Below, piece after piece: positions 26,477-34,629 of a stretch of 64,000 bases of DNA. The stretch is from the NCBI RefSeq assembly GCF_900604955.1, contig NZ_UWPE01000001.1, positions 1 to 64,000 on the forward strand, given 5' to 3'. Each line of letters starts with the position of its first letter. Positions within the stretch are counted from its first letter, which is position 1. The stretch is from Neoactinobaculum massilliense. Lineage in GTDB: Bacteria > Actinomycetota > Actinomycetes > Actinomycetales > Actinomycetaceae. The notes under the pieces were generated by a model. It had not been told where the DNA came from. It was given only the letters and a program-made list of their open reading frames with translations, and made no database searches. The position numbers were made by a program, and so were the translations under genes.

Positions 26477-26600
26477 GCGCGGCAACGTGAGCTGGCTACT
26501 GGGCGCGGTATCTACCTGGTGTGGCGACGCGTGCCGGTTACCGGGCGGCATTTACCTGGCGCGGCAACGCGAGCTGGCTACTGGGCGGCGACGTGGGCAG
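26477..26600. repeat. Three degenerate tandem units of about 41 bp
   Basis: A 29-bp sequence starting GCGCGGCAACG and ending GGCTACTGGGCG occurs at 26477-26505 and 26559-26587 with one difference. Between them lies a more diverged copy (starting GTGTGGCGACG, 26519), giving three tandem units with a period of about 41 bases. The array fills the spacer between the zincin gene and the convergent sirtuin gene. Confidence 0.75.
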
Positions 26601-26601
26601 G

Positions 26602-27600
26602 CTACCGAAGGTGGCGTTCGGTGCGCTCGGCGAGGGTGGGCCGATGGTGCGCGCGGCTGCGGAGGACGGATGGCGTTGCGCTGAGATGCGCTGCCAGATA
26701 AGGGAGCGCCCGCGAGGTGGACACGTTGGCGACCACCTGCGCGATGCTGTCAGCGCGGGTGGGGCCCAGGTTAATGATGACGAGTGGCTTGCCCGCCTTG
26801 TAGGCACTGCGAGCCAGTCGGTATGTGCCGCCGATGGCGAGGGAGGAGCCGGCAACCAACACGGCGTCGGCCACGTCGATCATGTGGCGGGCGGAGGCGC
26901 GATCCTCCGGTTTGACCGAACCGCCAAAGAACACCACGTCCGTGCGGAGGATGCCGCCGCAGGCCGGGCAGTCCACCACGCGGAAGCGGGCATCCGCAGC
27001 TACATCCAGATCCGCGTCCGGGGCTACCTGTCCGCGGGCCGGATTAACGTCCGCATGCGGATTAGCCGCCACTAAAAGGCGATGAATAAAGGCGCGGTCA
27101 TAGTGAATGCCGCAGTTTGTGCACACCACGCGGTCAAACCGGCCGTGCAGATCCACCACGTAGTGGGAGCCGGCGCGCTCGTGGAGCCGATCCACGTTCT
27201 GGGTAATGATACCCACGGCTGCGCCCGCCTCCTCGAGTGCAGCCAGCGCGCGATGGCCGGCATTGGGTTGAGCGCGCAGCGGGGCAAGCCAGCCGCCGTG
27301 ATTGCGGAGCCAGTAGTGGCGCCGGTATTCCTCGGACGCCATGAACTGCTGGAGCGTGATTTGGTGACGTGGCCGCGAACCAGGGGAACGATAGTCCGGC
27401 AGGCCGGAGTCCGTGGAGAGGCCGGCACCCGTGAGGACGGCGAACCGCTTTCCGCGCAGAAGCTGGACTACAGGATCCAGCACCGGGGCGATATCCGCCG
27501 GCTCTGGGCGCGCGGCCGATAGCGGCGGTGCGTCCACCTCTCGCAAGGTGATGCGCGGTGCTCCGCCGCCGGGAAAGTAGTCCTCGATATCGTGTGCCAC
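26602..27600 (-). CDS. Sir2-family NAD-dependent protein deacylase
   Basis: The 332-residue protein has the sirtuin core: GAGLSTDSGLPDYR (NAD loop), TQNVDRLHERAGS, the catalytic His in LHGR, zinc ligands CTNC and CPACG, then RTDVVFFG and a VAGSSL motif. It would remove acyl groups from lysines with NAD. The C-terminal 30 residues are basic. The GTG start at 27600 has no ribosome site; instead TAGGCT stands exactly six bases upstream, suggesting a leaderless message. The N-terminal 40 residues precede the core and are poorly conserved. Confidence 0.92.
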   Translation of the reverse strand: MAHDIEDYFPGGGAPRITLREVDAPPLSAARPEPADIAPVLDPVVQLLRGKRFAVLTGAGLSTDSGLPDYRSPGSRPRHQITLQQFMASEEYRRHYWLRNHGGWLAPLRAQPNAGHRALAALEEAGAAVGIITQNVDRLHERAGSHYVVDLHGRFDRVVCTNCGIHYDRAFIHRLLVAANPHADVNPARGQVAPDADLDVAADARFRVVDCPACGGILRTDVVFFGGSVKPEDRASARHMIDVADAVLVAGSSLAIGGTYRLARSAYKAGKPLVIINLGPTRADSIAQVVANVSTSRALPYLAAHLSATPSVLRSRAHHRPTLAERTERHLR

Positions 27601-27606
27601 GCTGCC

Positions 27607-27612
27607 AGCCTA
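27607..27612 (-). promoter_or_regulatory. -10 element of a leaderless sirtuin message
   Basis: TAGGCT on the minus strand, six bases before GTG 27600, matches the TANNNT-N6-start arrangement seen at lysS, mscS and the nitrobindin gene. No -35 is evident. Confidence 0.45.
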
Positions 27613-27629
27613 ATCGCGACCTCCGACAT

Positions 27630-29453
27630 CTAACGATCCGCACGGTTTCGCCCGCGGAGGAGGGCTAGCCCAGCACCGGAGCTAACCAGGACCAGAAGCA
27701 TGAGCGCGGTGGCGTCGATACCGGTGTGGGCAAGGGACTGATGCGCTTCGCTCCCAGCCGACGACGAATACGGAGCGGAGTAGTTCGGTTCCGGGACAGC
27801 AGGGGAAGCCGATGCGCCTGAGGATGCTTGAGAAGAGGGTGCGGCTGTGGACGTTGCGGTGGGCGACGACGTCGGCGCGGGAGAAGGCTGCGCAATGTGT
27901 TGCAGGTAGGCGACCAGCGCGTCAACGTCGGCACCGCCTGATCCCGCCTCAATGAGGATCGGATCGCCATAAAACGCTGTGACACCGTTGCCGCCGTTGT
28001 ACACGTAATTTGTGAGCGCAAGCGTGAACGTGTCCGTATCAGTAATTGGTGTGCCGTCATCTCGGGTCAGCGAGGAGATCTTCATCCCCGGTGCGGCGTC
28101 GTGGTTATAGACAAATTTCAGGCCTGCCACCAGCGGGTAGCCGCCCGACGATCCCTTCGGATTAGAGTCCGCCGCCTGCTCGAGTGCCAACCGCAGGTGT
28201 GCACCGGTAGTACTGATCTTCATGAGCTGGTTACCGAACGGGAGCACCGCCAAGGCTTCGCGCATCGTGATGTGGCCGGCTGGCAGATCCGCGCGAAGGC
28301 CACCCGCATTGATCCAGCCGAAGTCTGCTTTGCCCTGAAGACGCAGGGCATTGGCCACGGTGGACCCCAGTGGCTGGGGGCGGCCCTGCGCCCTATCCAA
28401 TACGGTGAGTCGAGTGGCAAGGCGGTTCTCCAGCTCCGTCATCCGAGAGTCCTGGAACGTGAGGAGCTTGGCGTTCGCCGGTACGGATTCATTGACGGGA
28501 AGGCTATTGACCTCAAACCGGTAGCCGGCTTCGTCGCGGTAAATAAGGACCTGCTGGACGGTTCCATAATTGCCAGCTCCGGAACTGATGATGCGGCCAT
28601 CGGCGAGTTTGTTAGTGACGGCCGGTGCTCCATAGGAGTCCTCTTCTCGAAGCAGTACGTCGATACTTGAAACCTCGCTCATGACTGATTCGTATCCGGC
28701 GCGATCAATTTGAGCGAGGGCAACAATGATGTCGGCGCCCTGAGCTCTGAGACGATCTGAGGCGGCCTTCGCCGAAGATACATAGTCCTCCTGGGTCACG
28801 TCCCGCATCGCCGTGCTATTGCTGAGACTTCCTGTGAGTCCGAGGAAACCAATCCTCACGTCACCCGCATTAAGCAGTACGGCTTGGTTTTCAGTGCCAT
28901 TGAATGGTTTTCCATTCGAGGTATTCGAAATGTTCGAGGCAACCCACGGGAAAGTGGAGAGGGAGACCAGCTTGTGAGTCTGATCTACGCCGTAATCGAA
29001 ATCGTGGTTGCCGAAGCCGGCCACATCGGTACCTACGCGGTTGAGCGCCTTCACCATCGCCTCGCCGCGGAAGACGGCGCCGAACAGGGTGCCGCCACCC
29101 AGATCGCCACCCGAGATGGTGAGATCTGGCGTGCCCGTTGCCCGTGCCTCATTGAGGACGGTGGCGAGCCTTGCTATTCCGCCATGCTCCCCATCTTCCT
29201 GCGGCACAGGAGCAATGTCATGGACGTCCTGGAAGTAGAGCAATTGCGCCACCGGGGATTCGGTGACGGGTTCGGTGCCGTCGCCTTCGCCTGGCGGCGT
29301 GGCTGCGGTAGACGTGGCTGCGGCAGGCGTAGTCGTGGTAGACGTGGCCGTGGTAGACGTGGCTTTGGCCGACGACGAAAATCCAGTAGCGAGAATAAGC
29401 GCCGCGACGATTGCGGCGCCGGTACGTCTGATGTGCGAAAGCGGTGAATGCAC
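27630..29453 (-). CDS. Cell-wall-anchored 5'-nucleotidase / metallophosphatase (LAxTG sortase substrate)
   Basis: The 607-residue secreted protein has an N-terminal signal peptide (IVAALILATGFSSSAKA), a Thr/Ala-rich linker, a calcineurin-like metallophosphatase domain (LYFQDVHDI, SGGDLGGG, GFGNHDFDYG) and a 5'-nucleotidase C-terminal domain (GWINAGGLRADLPAGHITMREALAVLPFGNQL, split here for length). A Pro/Ser/Thr/Ala stalk leads to LAHTG, a hydrophobic helix and a basic tail, the sorting signal used by class E sortases. It probably releases phosphate and nucleosides from nucleotides outside the cell. GGAGG is ideally placed for GTG 29453; the earlier in-frame ATG 29480 overlaps it. Confidence 0.9.
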   Translation of the reverse strand: MHSPLSHIRRTGAAIVAALILATGFSSSAKATSTTATSTTTTPAAATSTAATPPGEGDGTEPVTESPVAQLLYFQDVHDIAPVPQEDGEHGGIARLATVLNEARATGTPDLTISGGDLGGGTLFGAVFRGEAMVKALNRVGTDVAGFGNHDFDYGVDQTHKLVSLSTFPWVASNISNTSNGKPFNGTENQAVLLNAGDVRIGFLGLTGSLSNSTAMRDVTQEDYVSSAKAASDRLRAQGADIIVALAQIDRAGYESVMSEVSSIDVLLREEDSYGAPAVTNKLADGRIISSGAGNYGTVQQVLIYRDEAGYRFEVNSLPVNESVPANAKLLTFQDSRMTELENRLATRLTVLDRAQGRPQPLGSTVANALRLQGKADFGWINAGGLRADLPAGHITMREALAVLPFGNQLMKISTTGAHLRLALEQAADSNPKGSSGGYPLVAGLKFVYNHDAAPGMKISSLTRDDGTPITDTDTFTLALTNYVYNGGNGVTAFYGDPILIEAGSGGADVDALVAYLQHIAQPSPAPTSSPTATSTAAPSSQASSGASASPAVPEPNYSAPYSSSAGSEAHQSLAHTGIDATALMLLVLVSSGAGLALLRGRNRADR

Positions 29454-29781
29454 GGGATCCTCCGATACATGGATAAACATAATTACGGTACGAAACCCGG
29501 GTATCTGGTGCGTAAATTCAAGGTAACCGTGAGGTATCTTCTTCCGCGTGGGTAGGGCAGAAGGCCTTGCGAGTAGATCTTTATCCCTGGCGCAGCGTAG
29601 TTACGTGCCGTACTACTGTTCCGCCAGGTTCGTTGTATGCGGTTTCGTTCTGCCTGAGTCTCTCTGGCATCTACCGGACCCTGCGACAGCGGAACGCGAG
29701 GTGGCTGGCGACGTCGTCGGCCACGTATCTAGGAAATGGCATGAATGCAGGGAATCAGATGTCTTAGCGGCGTATCGGGGC

Positions 29782-29822
29782 AAGCCTTAGCCTGCCGTGA
29801 GGCAGATTGAGCGGGGCTTTTT
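29782..29822 (+). terminator. Orphan intrinsic terminator
   Basis: AAGCC (29782-29786) pairs with GGCTT (29815-29819) around an inner hairpin CTGCC-GTGA-GGCAG (29792-29805); a run of five T ends at 29822. No recognised gene precedes it on this strand. Confidence 0.5.
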
Positions 29823-30118
29823 CCGGCATGCGCGGGGTCGCGGACCGGTAACCTGAAGATGTGCGGGACGGTGCAATGGGGCTCCGTCTCGTCGCCGACC
29901 AGATTCTCCTCACCGTTAGCTGGATTGTGTGCTGCGGGCGGATATCTTGTGCGCGATGGTCTGACCTATTCGCTGGAAATTGCACGTTGGTTCGGCGGAG
30001 GGACGGCGCACGCTAGTTTGACTGCTTTCCTTGCCTGCACTCGGCCATGCTGGTTTGGTGATCCATGTGGCACCGGGGCTCCGGACAATGGGGTCCGGAG
30101 TATCCCGGCTTGCCAGTG

Positions 30119-30194
30119 ACGATTCGCAGGTGGCTAGTGCACTTCAAAGGTGACTTAAACACCCGCAAACAACACCAACCACCTACCAACCGGC
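30119..30194 (+). repeat. Hairpin repeat, copy A
   Basis: About 76 bases sharing a core (TGCACTTCAAAGGTGACTTA) with copies B and C. Terminal inverted arms GGTGGCTAGTG and CACCAACCACC can pair, with an inner GGTG/CACC pair. It is in the same orientation as the other copies. Confidence 0.8.
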
Positions 30195-30215
30195 AGAGCT
30201 TGGGGCCGCGACGGC

Positions 30216-30290
30216 CATTCACAGGTGGTTAATGCACTTCAAAGGTGACTCAAACACCTACAAACGGCACCAACCACCTACAACCGATGG
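30216..30290 (+). repeat. Hairpin repeat, copy B
   Basis: The second copy, 21 bases after copy A and 115 bases before the LytTR gene. It differs from A and C by scattered substitutions (for example CTCAAACACC in place of CTTAAACACC) and keeps the paired arms GGTGGTTAATGC and GGCACCAACCACC. Confidence 0.8.
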
Positions 30291-30405
30291 GCCGGATCCT
30301 GCCGATGCCGCTTGTCCGGTCTGGATGGCCGAATATCTCCGATCGCTTGAGCAGTTGGGAAGCGCCATCTTCACTAGTCAGTGATGCGCAACGGGAGGTG
30401 CTCGG

Positions 30406-30858
30406 ATGAAAACAACAACGCAAATCGACCTGACGGCCGAGGAAACGGAGGTGACCATACGTGCGCGAGCGGTCTCCTCGGAGGTCCGCCGTATTCAAGA
30501 TGCGCTCGGGCAGATTGCCGCCGGACATAATCCATGGGAACTCATCGGTATGCGCGGGGATCGTGCGACCGGCCTTCAACTAGGTCAAGTGATGAGGTTC
30601 CACACCGCGGGCAAAAGAGTGATGGCCCAGACCGTCGATGGTGACTGGAACGTGCGGCGCCGGATCCGAGACCTGGCTGAGGCCTTGGACCCTCACGCAT
30701 TTGTGCAGATCAACCGGGGCGAGATTATCGCACTCAGATACGTGCAACAGATGGACTTCTCGGTGGCCGGCACTATCGGCATCACGCTTGTAGATGGGAC
30801 GCGGTCATTCGTATCGCGGCGCTCGCTACGAGCATTCAAGCAGGCGCTTGGGTTGTAG
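30406..30858 (+). CDS. LytTR-domain transcriptional regulator
   Basis: The 150-residue protein has no receiver domain. The C-terminal half (from about residue 50) is a LytTR DNA-binding domain: the FHTAGKRVMAQT stretch, VRRRIRDLAEALDPHAFVQINRGEIIAL and LVDGTRSFVSRRSLRAFKQALGL. The N-terminal 45 residues are Glu/Thr/Arg-rich. The ATG follows GGGAGG. A membrane protein gene overlaps its end region, the arrangement of LytTR regulatory systems in which a membrane partner holds the regulator inactive. It probably autoregulates; hairpin repeats stand directly upstream. Confidence 0.85.
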   Translation: MKTTTQIDLTAEETEVTIRARAVSSEVRRIQDALGQIAAGHNPWELIGMRGDRATGLQLGQVMRFHTAGKRVMAQTVDGDWNVRRRIRDLAEALDPHAFVQINRGEIIALRYVQQMDFSVAGTIGITLVDGTRSFVSRRSLRAFKQALGL

Positions 30859-30868
30859 GGGGTTGATG

Positions 30869-31324
30869 ATGGACTGGAAGAACATCCGCAGAAGAGCAGC
30901 AATCGGCGGTGTCGTTGGTATTGTCGTTGGCGTTTTAATTGAGCTCGCCTTCTCGGCACACTATGGATCCGCGTATGTGCCGGGGAGCTCCGCGTTTCTT
31001 GCCATGTTCTCAAACGAGAACGCGGCGGTGCTAGTTGAGCGGTGTGTATATGCGCTCCTGGGAGTGATACAGGGGGCGGCAGGCGCTATTTTTGCCGTTG
31101 ATCGCTTCTCCTTAGCGAAGGCGACGATGCTTCATATGAGCGTGATCGTGGTGTCGCTGATCCCGGCGGCAGTGTACCTGAGGTGGATCCCTGGCGGCTG
31201 GGCGATCGTCGGGTTCGTGGGGATTACGGCTGGCATCTATGGGGTGATCTGGGTGGTTATGTGGCTTTGCATCCGCTCACAGGTGCGGCGACTGAACGGG
31301 CGGTTGAGTGGGGCACAACGGTAG
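30869..31324 (+). CDS. DUF3021-type four-helix membrane protein
   Basis: The 151-residue protein has four predicted membrane helices (starting near residues 11, 55, 83 and 107) and a basic C-terminal tail, as in DUF3021 proteins that are usually encoded beside LytTR regulators. Of two tandem ATGs, 30869 is best spaced from GGGGG (30858-30862), which overlaps the LytTR stop, so the pair is translationally coupled. Inferred role: membrane-bound partner or inhibitor of the LytTR protein. The sensed signal is unknown. Confidence 0.75.
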   Translation: MDWKNIRRRAAIGGVVGIVVGVLIELAFSAHYGSAYVPGSSAFLAMFSNENAAVLVERCVYALLGVIQGAAGAIFAVDRFSLAKATMLHMSVIVVSLIPAAVYLRWIPGGWAIVGFVGITAGIYGVIWVVMWLCIRSQVRRLNGRLSGAQR

Positions 31325-31662
31325 AGCGACAAGACGTGCGACAGGTGGGCTTCGAGTGCTCACCGGCCGCTTCAGTTGGCAGATCACCCGCGAGGTTCGC
31401 CTTGCGGGTATCCCGCGTGCATTGGCCGCTTCCGAAGTGGTGCCCCTGCTGATTGGACAGATTAGAAGGATTGGGCGGATTGGGCTAATTGGCCGGCCGG
31501 GCGTGCCCGCAACGATTCGTAGGTGGTTAGTGCACTTCAAAGGTGACTTAAACACCTACAAACGGCACCAACCACCCGCCAACCGACGGGTTGGGTCACC
31601 GCAGGTTGGCAGGATCACCCCGGTATGGGTCACCGCCTGCGCCACCTGCTTACCGAGAGTGC
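31325..31662. other. Spacer with hairpin repeat copy C
   Basis: No gene was recognised. Between 31456 and 31500 GGATTGGGC-like words repeat imperfectly; copy C of the hairpin repeat follows at 31512-31590. Confidence 0.4.
31512..31590 (+). repeat. Hairpin repeat, copy C
   Basis: The third copy, downstream of the DUF3021 gene and in the same orientation as A and B. GTAGGTG (31520-31526) can pair with CACCTAC (31553-31559) or its GGTGGTTAGTGC with GGCACCAACCACC, so two alternative folds are possible. Similarity to copy A extends some 15-20 bases to the left. Confidence 0.8.
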
Positions 31663-31920
31663 CTACCGCACGTTCCGGTTGTGCGGCCCTACATAGAAGC
31701 TGATGAGCAGCATGGCTACGAGGATGCCTGCGATGAAGGAAATAATGCCGTGGCCGGGGCCAATGAAGTGGTTGGTCAGCCAGCCGCCAATGCCCGAACC
31801 AGCTGCGCCCAGAATTATGGTCCACAGCATGCCGATGTTGTGATCGCCCTTGAGGAAGAAACGAGCCAGCAGTCCAACGACGATACCGGTGATGATGTAC
31901 CCGAAGATTGTTCCGATCAT
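31663..31920 (-). CDS. GlsB/YeaQ/YmgE family membrane protein
   Basis: The 85-residue protein has three membrane helices and the family pattern MIGTIFGYIITGIVVGLLAR, followed by a Gly-rich helix GAAGSGIGGWLTNHFIG. The family is often stress-induced (transglycosylase-associated in older annotation) with no proven activity. ATG 31920 follows AAAGGA; an upstream frame extends to 32085 without support. Confidence 0.85.
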   Translation of the reverse strand: MIGTIFGYIITGIVVGLLARFFLKGDHNIGMLWTIILGAAGSGIGGWLTNHFIGPGHGIISFIAGILVAMLLISFYVGPHNRNVR

Positions 31921-32275
31921 GTGCTGTCCTTTCGTTGCTGCGGTGAATGCGCATTGCTGCGGTGAATGTGGCGGCGCGTGGTGCGCGCTGGTAAACGGCA
32001 AGCCTACCGTGCTTCCTAGCGAAGGAACTGTGGGACGGTGGCCGTGAGCTCGACTGGTTGCCATAAGGATGATCGGGTGAGACAACTAGCCGTGTCAGGA
32101 ACGACGTGCGGCTACTGAGCGTCTCGGAGTTGATGAGGTGAGACAATCGATAGGAACGGCGCCGTACAGGAAATCCGGGAATCGCGGATAATGTGAGCCA
32201 AATCTATCCAGACTGCATTTCAAATTTGTACTAGCAGCTGTAAGGATGAGTAGCGCAAGCAGCGCTATATGAGAG

Positions 32276-32348
32276 TGGCTCCGACCGGCGTCGATCCGGT
32301 GACCTTTCGATTTTCAGTCGAACGCTCTTCCAACTGAGCTACAGAGCC
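32276..32348 (-). tRNA. tRNA-Phe (GAA)
   Basis: Reading the minus strand from 32348 gives a full cloverleaf: 7-bp acceptor stem GGCTCTG, D-loop AGTTGGAAGAG, anticodon loop CTGAAAA with GAA, TTCGA-type T-loop (variant GATCGACGC), discriminator A. CCA is not encoded. Confidence 0.95.
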
Positions 32349-32357
32349 GAGACAAAC

Positions 32358-32382
32358 AAAATCCCGGACCGCTCCGGGATTT
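32358..32382 (-). terminator. Terminator of tRNA-Glu/tRNA-Asp transcript
   Basis: AAATCCCGGA (32359-32368) pairs with TCCGGGATTT (32373-32382). On the minus strand it follows tRNA-Asp and runs into TTTTGTTTG, ending the Glu-Asp unit before tRNA-Phe. Confidence 0.75.
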
Positions 32383-32387
32383 GCTCG

Positions 32388-32461
32388 CGACCCCGACGGG
32401 ACTTGAACCCGTGACCTCCGCCGTGACAGGGCGGCGCGCTAACCAACTGCGCTACGGGGCC
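32388..32461 (-). tRNA. tRNA-Asp (GTC)
   Basis: Minus strand from 32461: acceptor GGCCCCG, D-arm GCGCAGTTGGTTAGCGC, anticodon loop CTGTCAC with GTC, T-arm CGGGTTCAAGTCCCG, discriminator G. A short frame over this region is an artefact. Confidence 0.95.
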
Positions 32462-32496
32462 AACTTACGCGGCGAACCGCGGCAAGTGACCTTGCG

Positions 32497-32569
32497 TACC
32501 CCCAACGGGATTCGAACCCATGTTACCGGAGTGAAAGTCCAGCGTCCTAGGCCTCTAGACGATAGGGGC
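32497..32569 (-). tRNA. tRNA-Glu (TTC)
   Basis: Minus strand from 32569: acceptor GCCCCTA, D-arm GTCTAGAGGCCTAGGAC, anticodon loop CTTTCAC with TTC, T-arm TGGGTTCGAATCCCG, discriminator A. First gene of the tRNA cluster. Confidence 0.95.
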
Positions 32570-32795
32570 GAAATTCCTCAGTGGGGAACTCGATAAGCAT
32601 ATACGGAATGCTCGCAACGAAGCAAACCCCGATTAGCGTGTCCTTCGTCACTAGAGAATCTGGGGGTGTTGTCCTGGGCCCGGGTGGGTCCTGGGCCCAG
32701 GTGGTGGAGTGAGGCTGCCTGGGCGCGAAGCGCTCTCAGTGAACGCTCAGTGGGCGCCCGGCGAATCTGTCGGAACCCTTCAGTACCCTGGAACC
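32570..32795. other. tRNA-mscS spacer
   Basis: The tRNA-Glu promoter should lie in 32575-32650 on the minus strand. CCCGGGTGGGTCCTGGGCCCAGGTGG near 32680 (split: a repeated TGGGYCC word) is a short internal duplication. The mscS -10 is at its right end. Confidence 0.35.
32784..32789 (+). promoter_or_regulatory. -10 element of leaderless mscS message
   Basis: TACCCT six bases before ATG 32796, with no ribosome binding site, matches TANNNT-N6-start. Confidence 0.45.
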
Positions 32796-34601
32796 ATGCA
32801 AATATCCGATGTACTTCAGGCGTTCACGCACGCTGCCTCTGCAGGTGCCACCGCTACGCCAAGCGGTGGCAATTCCACGGCGGAGGTGGCTGCGGAGGTC
32901 ACCGTTGATGTGGTGCAGGTACTCGGTGCCGGTGCGGCCGGGCTGGTGGTTGGCTTCCTGATAGCCGTGGTGGGCATGGCCATCCTCAGATACGGGTTCC
33001 GCCGCGCGAAGCATGTGCAGGCCATCATTCAGCCGCTGGAGCGCGCCGTGCCATTTACCGTGGCCATTCTGGGCGTCATGGTGTCCATGAACATGCTTTA
33101 CAGCGGGCTGTCGGATTCGCAGAAACCGTCGTTCGCCTCAGGCGTACAGCACATCATTCTTATCCTGCTGTTTGTCGGCATCACGTGGATGGCGCTGGGA
33201 GTGGCGCGGGGTTTGTTCGACGTCGTCCTGGCACGTACGAAGGTACGGGAACCGTCGCGCGTGCGGCGCGTGGAGACACAGGTGCAGATCCTGCGGCGCG
33301 TGGTGGCGGCGGTCATTGTGGTACTGGGTATTGCGGCCATTCTGCTGACATTCCCCTCTATGAGGGCGGCCGGTGCATCGATCTTTGCTTCTGCCGGGTT
33401 GATATCTGTGGTGGCCGGCATTGCTGCCCAGTCAACGCTGGGAAATGTATTTGCGGGGCTGCAGTTAGCTTTTTCAGATTCCATTCGTGTGGGTGATGTG
33501 GTCAATTGGAAGGGTGAGTTCACCTACGTTGAGGAGATCACACTCACGTACGTGGTGCTGGCCGTGTGGGATGGGCGGCGGCTTATCGTGCCGTCTTCCG
33601 AGCTCACCACCCAGACATTTGAGAACTGGACCCGCAAGAATCCCGGCATGCAGGGTGTGGTGTCCGTCCATGTGGACTGGAATGCGCCCCTCGGTGCGAT
33701 GCGGGCGGAACTGGCGCGAATCCTTGCTTCCACGGACCTGTGGGACGGCAAACCGGGCACGCTGGTGGTGGCGGACGCGGGGGAGGATAGCCTGCGCGTC
33801 GATATCTTTGTATCCTCCGCCAATCCCTCCACCATCGCGGATCTTAAGAACTATGTGCGCGAGGGCATGGTGGTGTGGCTGCGTGAGCACTCGCCCATTT
33901 CTGTGCCGCACAAGCGGATAGTGGAGTACACGGGGAGCCAGTCGGACCTGGATGCACTGTCTGAGGCAAATGACGAATCCGCTCATATTGAAGGCACAAG
34001 TGGCGATGCTGCGGCGGTGGATGGAGATGCCGGGAAAGGCGGCGGTACGGCGCGTGGTGGCAAGGCCGGAAGATCGGCGGCGCGAGCACAGGGCCGTAGT
34101 AGCCGCACTACTGAAACAGGTGCTCGCGCGGGACAGCGAATGCCCGGCGTGAAAGCGGGTGGCACGGGCGTTACCGTGTCCGCTGCCGACGCCACCGAGA
34201 CCACCGTGCTGAACGCCACGGAAATTCTTGGTGCGCTGCCGCGGCGAATCCCCGTGGAACAGCGCATGGAGAAGGCTTCTACGCCGGCAATTGACCATGA
34301 GACTACCGCTGGTGAGTCATCTCGTTTTTCCACCTCGGAGCTGGCAAAGAACTTTTCCGGTCCCGGGGAAGACGTGCAGCGCGAACGCACCCGTAGCTTC
34401 CTTATACGTACGGGGCAGATCAGTGATCAGCTCAGTGATGCGGAGATTGAGGCCGCTGTTGATGAAGAAATGGCGCGAGAGAAGGCAGAGAACGGGCCAC
34501 GAGTGGAGGGCAACACGAATGTGTCCGGAATAGAGGGCGCTGACGGCGAAGGCGGGGATCCGAACGATTCGGCAGGCGATGTTGCCGCGGACGGCGAGTG
34601 A
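32796..34601 (+). CDS. Mechanosensitive channel, MscS family, with long disordered tail
   Basis: The 601-residue protein has membrane helices in its first 190 residues and the MscS pore and beta domain: ASAGLISVVAGIAAQSTLGNVFAGLQLAF, then SIRVGDVVNWKGEFTYVEEITLTYVVL (both split for length). It would open under membrane tension on osmotic downshock. About 220 residues after the channel domain (from residue 385) are hydrophilic, Gly/Ala/Glu/Asp/Arg-rich and repetitive, ending acidic, and are not part of the standard fold. I choose ATG 32796 because of the -10 six bases upstream; the frame itself opens at 32709. Confidence 0.9.
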   Translation: MQISDVLQAFTHAASAGATATPSGGNSTAEVAAEVTVDVVQVLGAGAAGLVVGFLIAVVGMAILRYGFRRAKHVQAIIQPLERAVPFTVAILGVMVSMNMLYSGLSDSQKPSFASGVQHIILILLFVGITWMALGVARGLFDVVLARTKVREPSRVRRVETQVQILRRVVAAVIVVLGIAAILLTFPSMRAAGASIFASAGLISVVAGIAAQSTLGNVFAGLQLAFSDSIRVGDVVNWKGEFTYVEEITLTYVVLAVWDGRRLIVPSSELTTQTFENWTRKNPGMQGVVSVHVDWNAPLGAMRAELARILASTDLWDGKPGTLVVADAGEDSLRVDIFVSSANPSTIADLKNYVREGMVVWLREHSPISVPHKRIVEYTGSQSDLDALSEANDESAHIEGTSGDAAAVDGDAGKGGGTARGGKAGRSAARAQGRSSRTTETGARAGQRMPGVKAGGTGVTVSAADATETTVLNATEILGALPRRIPVEQRMEKASTPAIDHETTAGESSRFSTSELAKNFSGPGEDVQRERTRSFLIRTGQISDQLSDAEIEAAVDEEMAREKAENGPRVEGNTNVSGIEGADGEGGDPNDSAGDVAADGE

Positions 34602-34629
34602 GTAGCGGTTGGCAGAAAACACGACTGGA

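Larger units (their letters stand above)
29454..30405. other. Nine-hundred-base region without a recognisable gene
   Basis: Only short frames with poor coding character occur here. An intrinsic-terminator-like structure is present at 29782-29822 on the + strand, implying some transcript from the left, and two copies of a hairpin repeat lie at 30119-30290 before the LytTR gene. A small RNA at about 29540-29822 is possible but not supported by a recognised family. Confidence 0.4.

Noticed and set aside
26477-26600. Tandem units as a CRISPR array
   Set aside because: Units are directly adjacent and mutually diverged with no unique spacers.
29548-30119. Frames of 80 and 86 codons in the gene-free region
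   Set aside because: No ribosome site, no family resemblance and poor codon pattern; one overlaps the terminator-like hairpin.
30119-31590. Hairpin repeats as a CRISPR array
   Set aside because: Only three copies, unevenly spaced over 1.5 kb, repeats of about 75 bases and no cas genes.
32381-32596. Short + strand frame across tRNA-Asp and tRNA-Glu
   Set aside because: The region folds as two complete tRNAs on the minus strand; the peptide is the common false ORF over tRNA genes.
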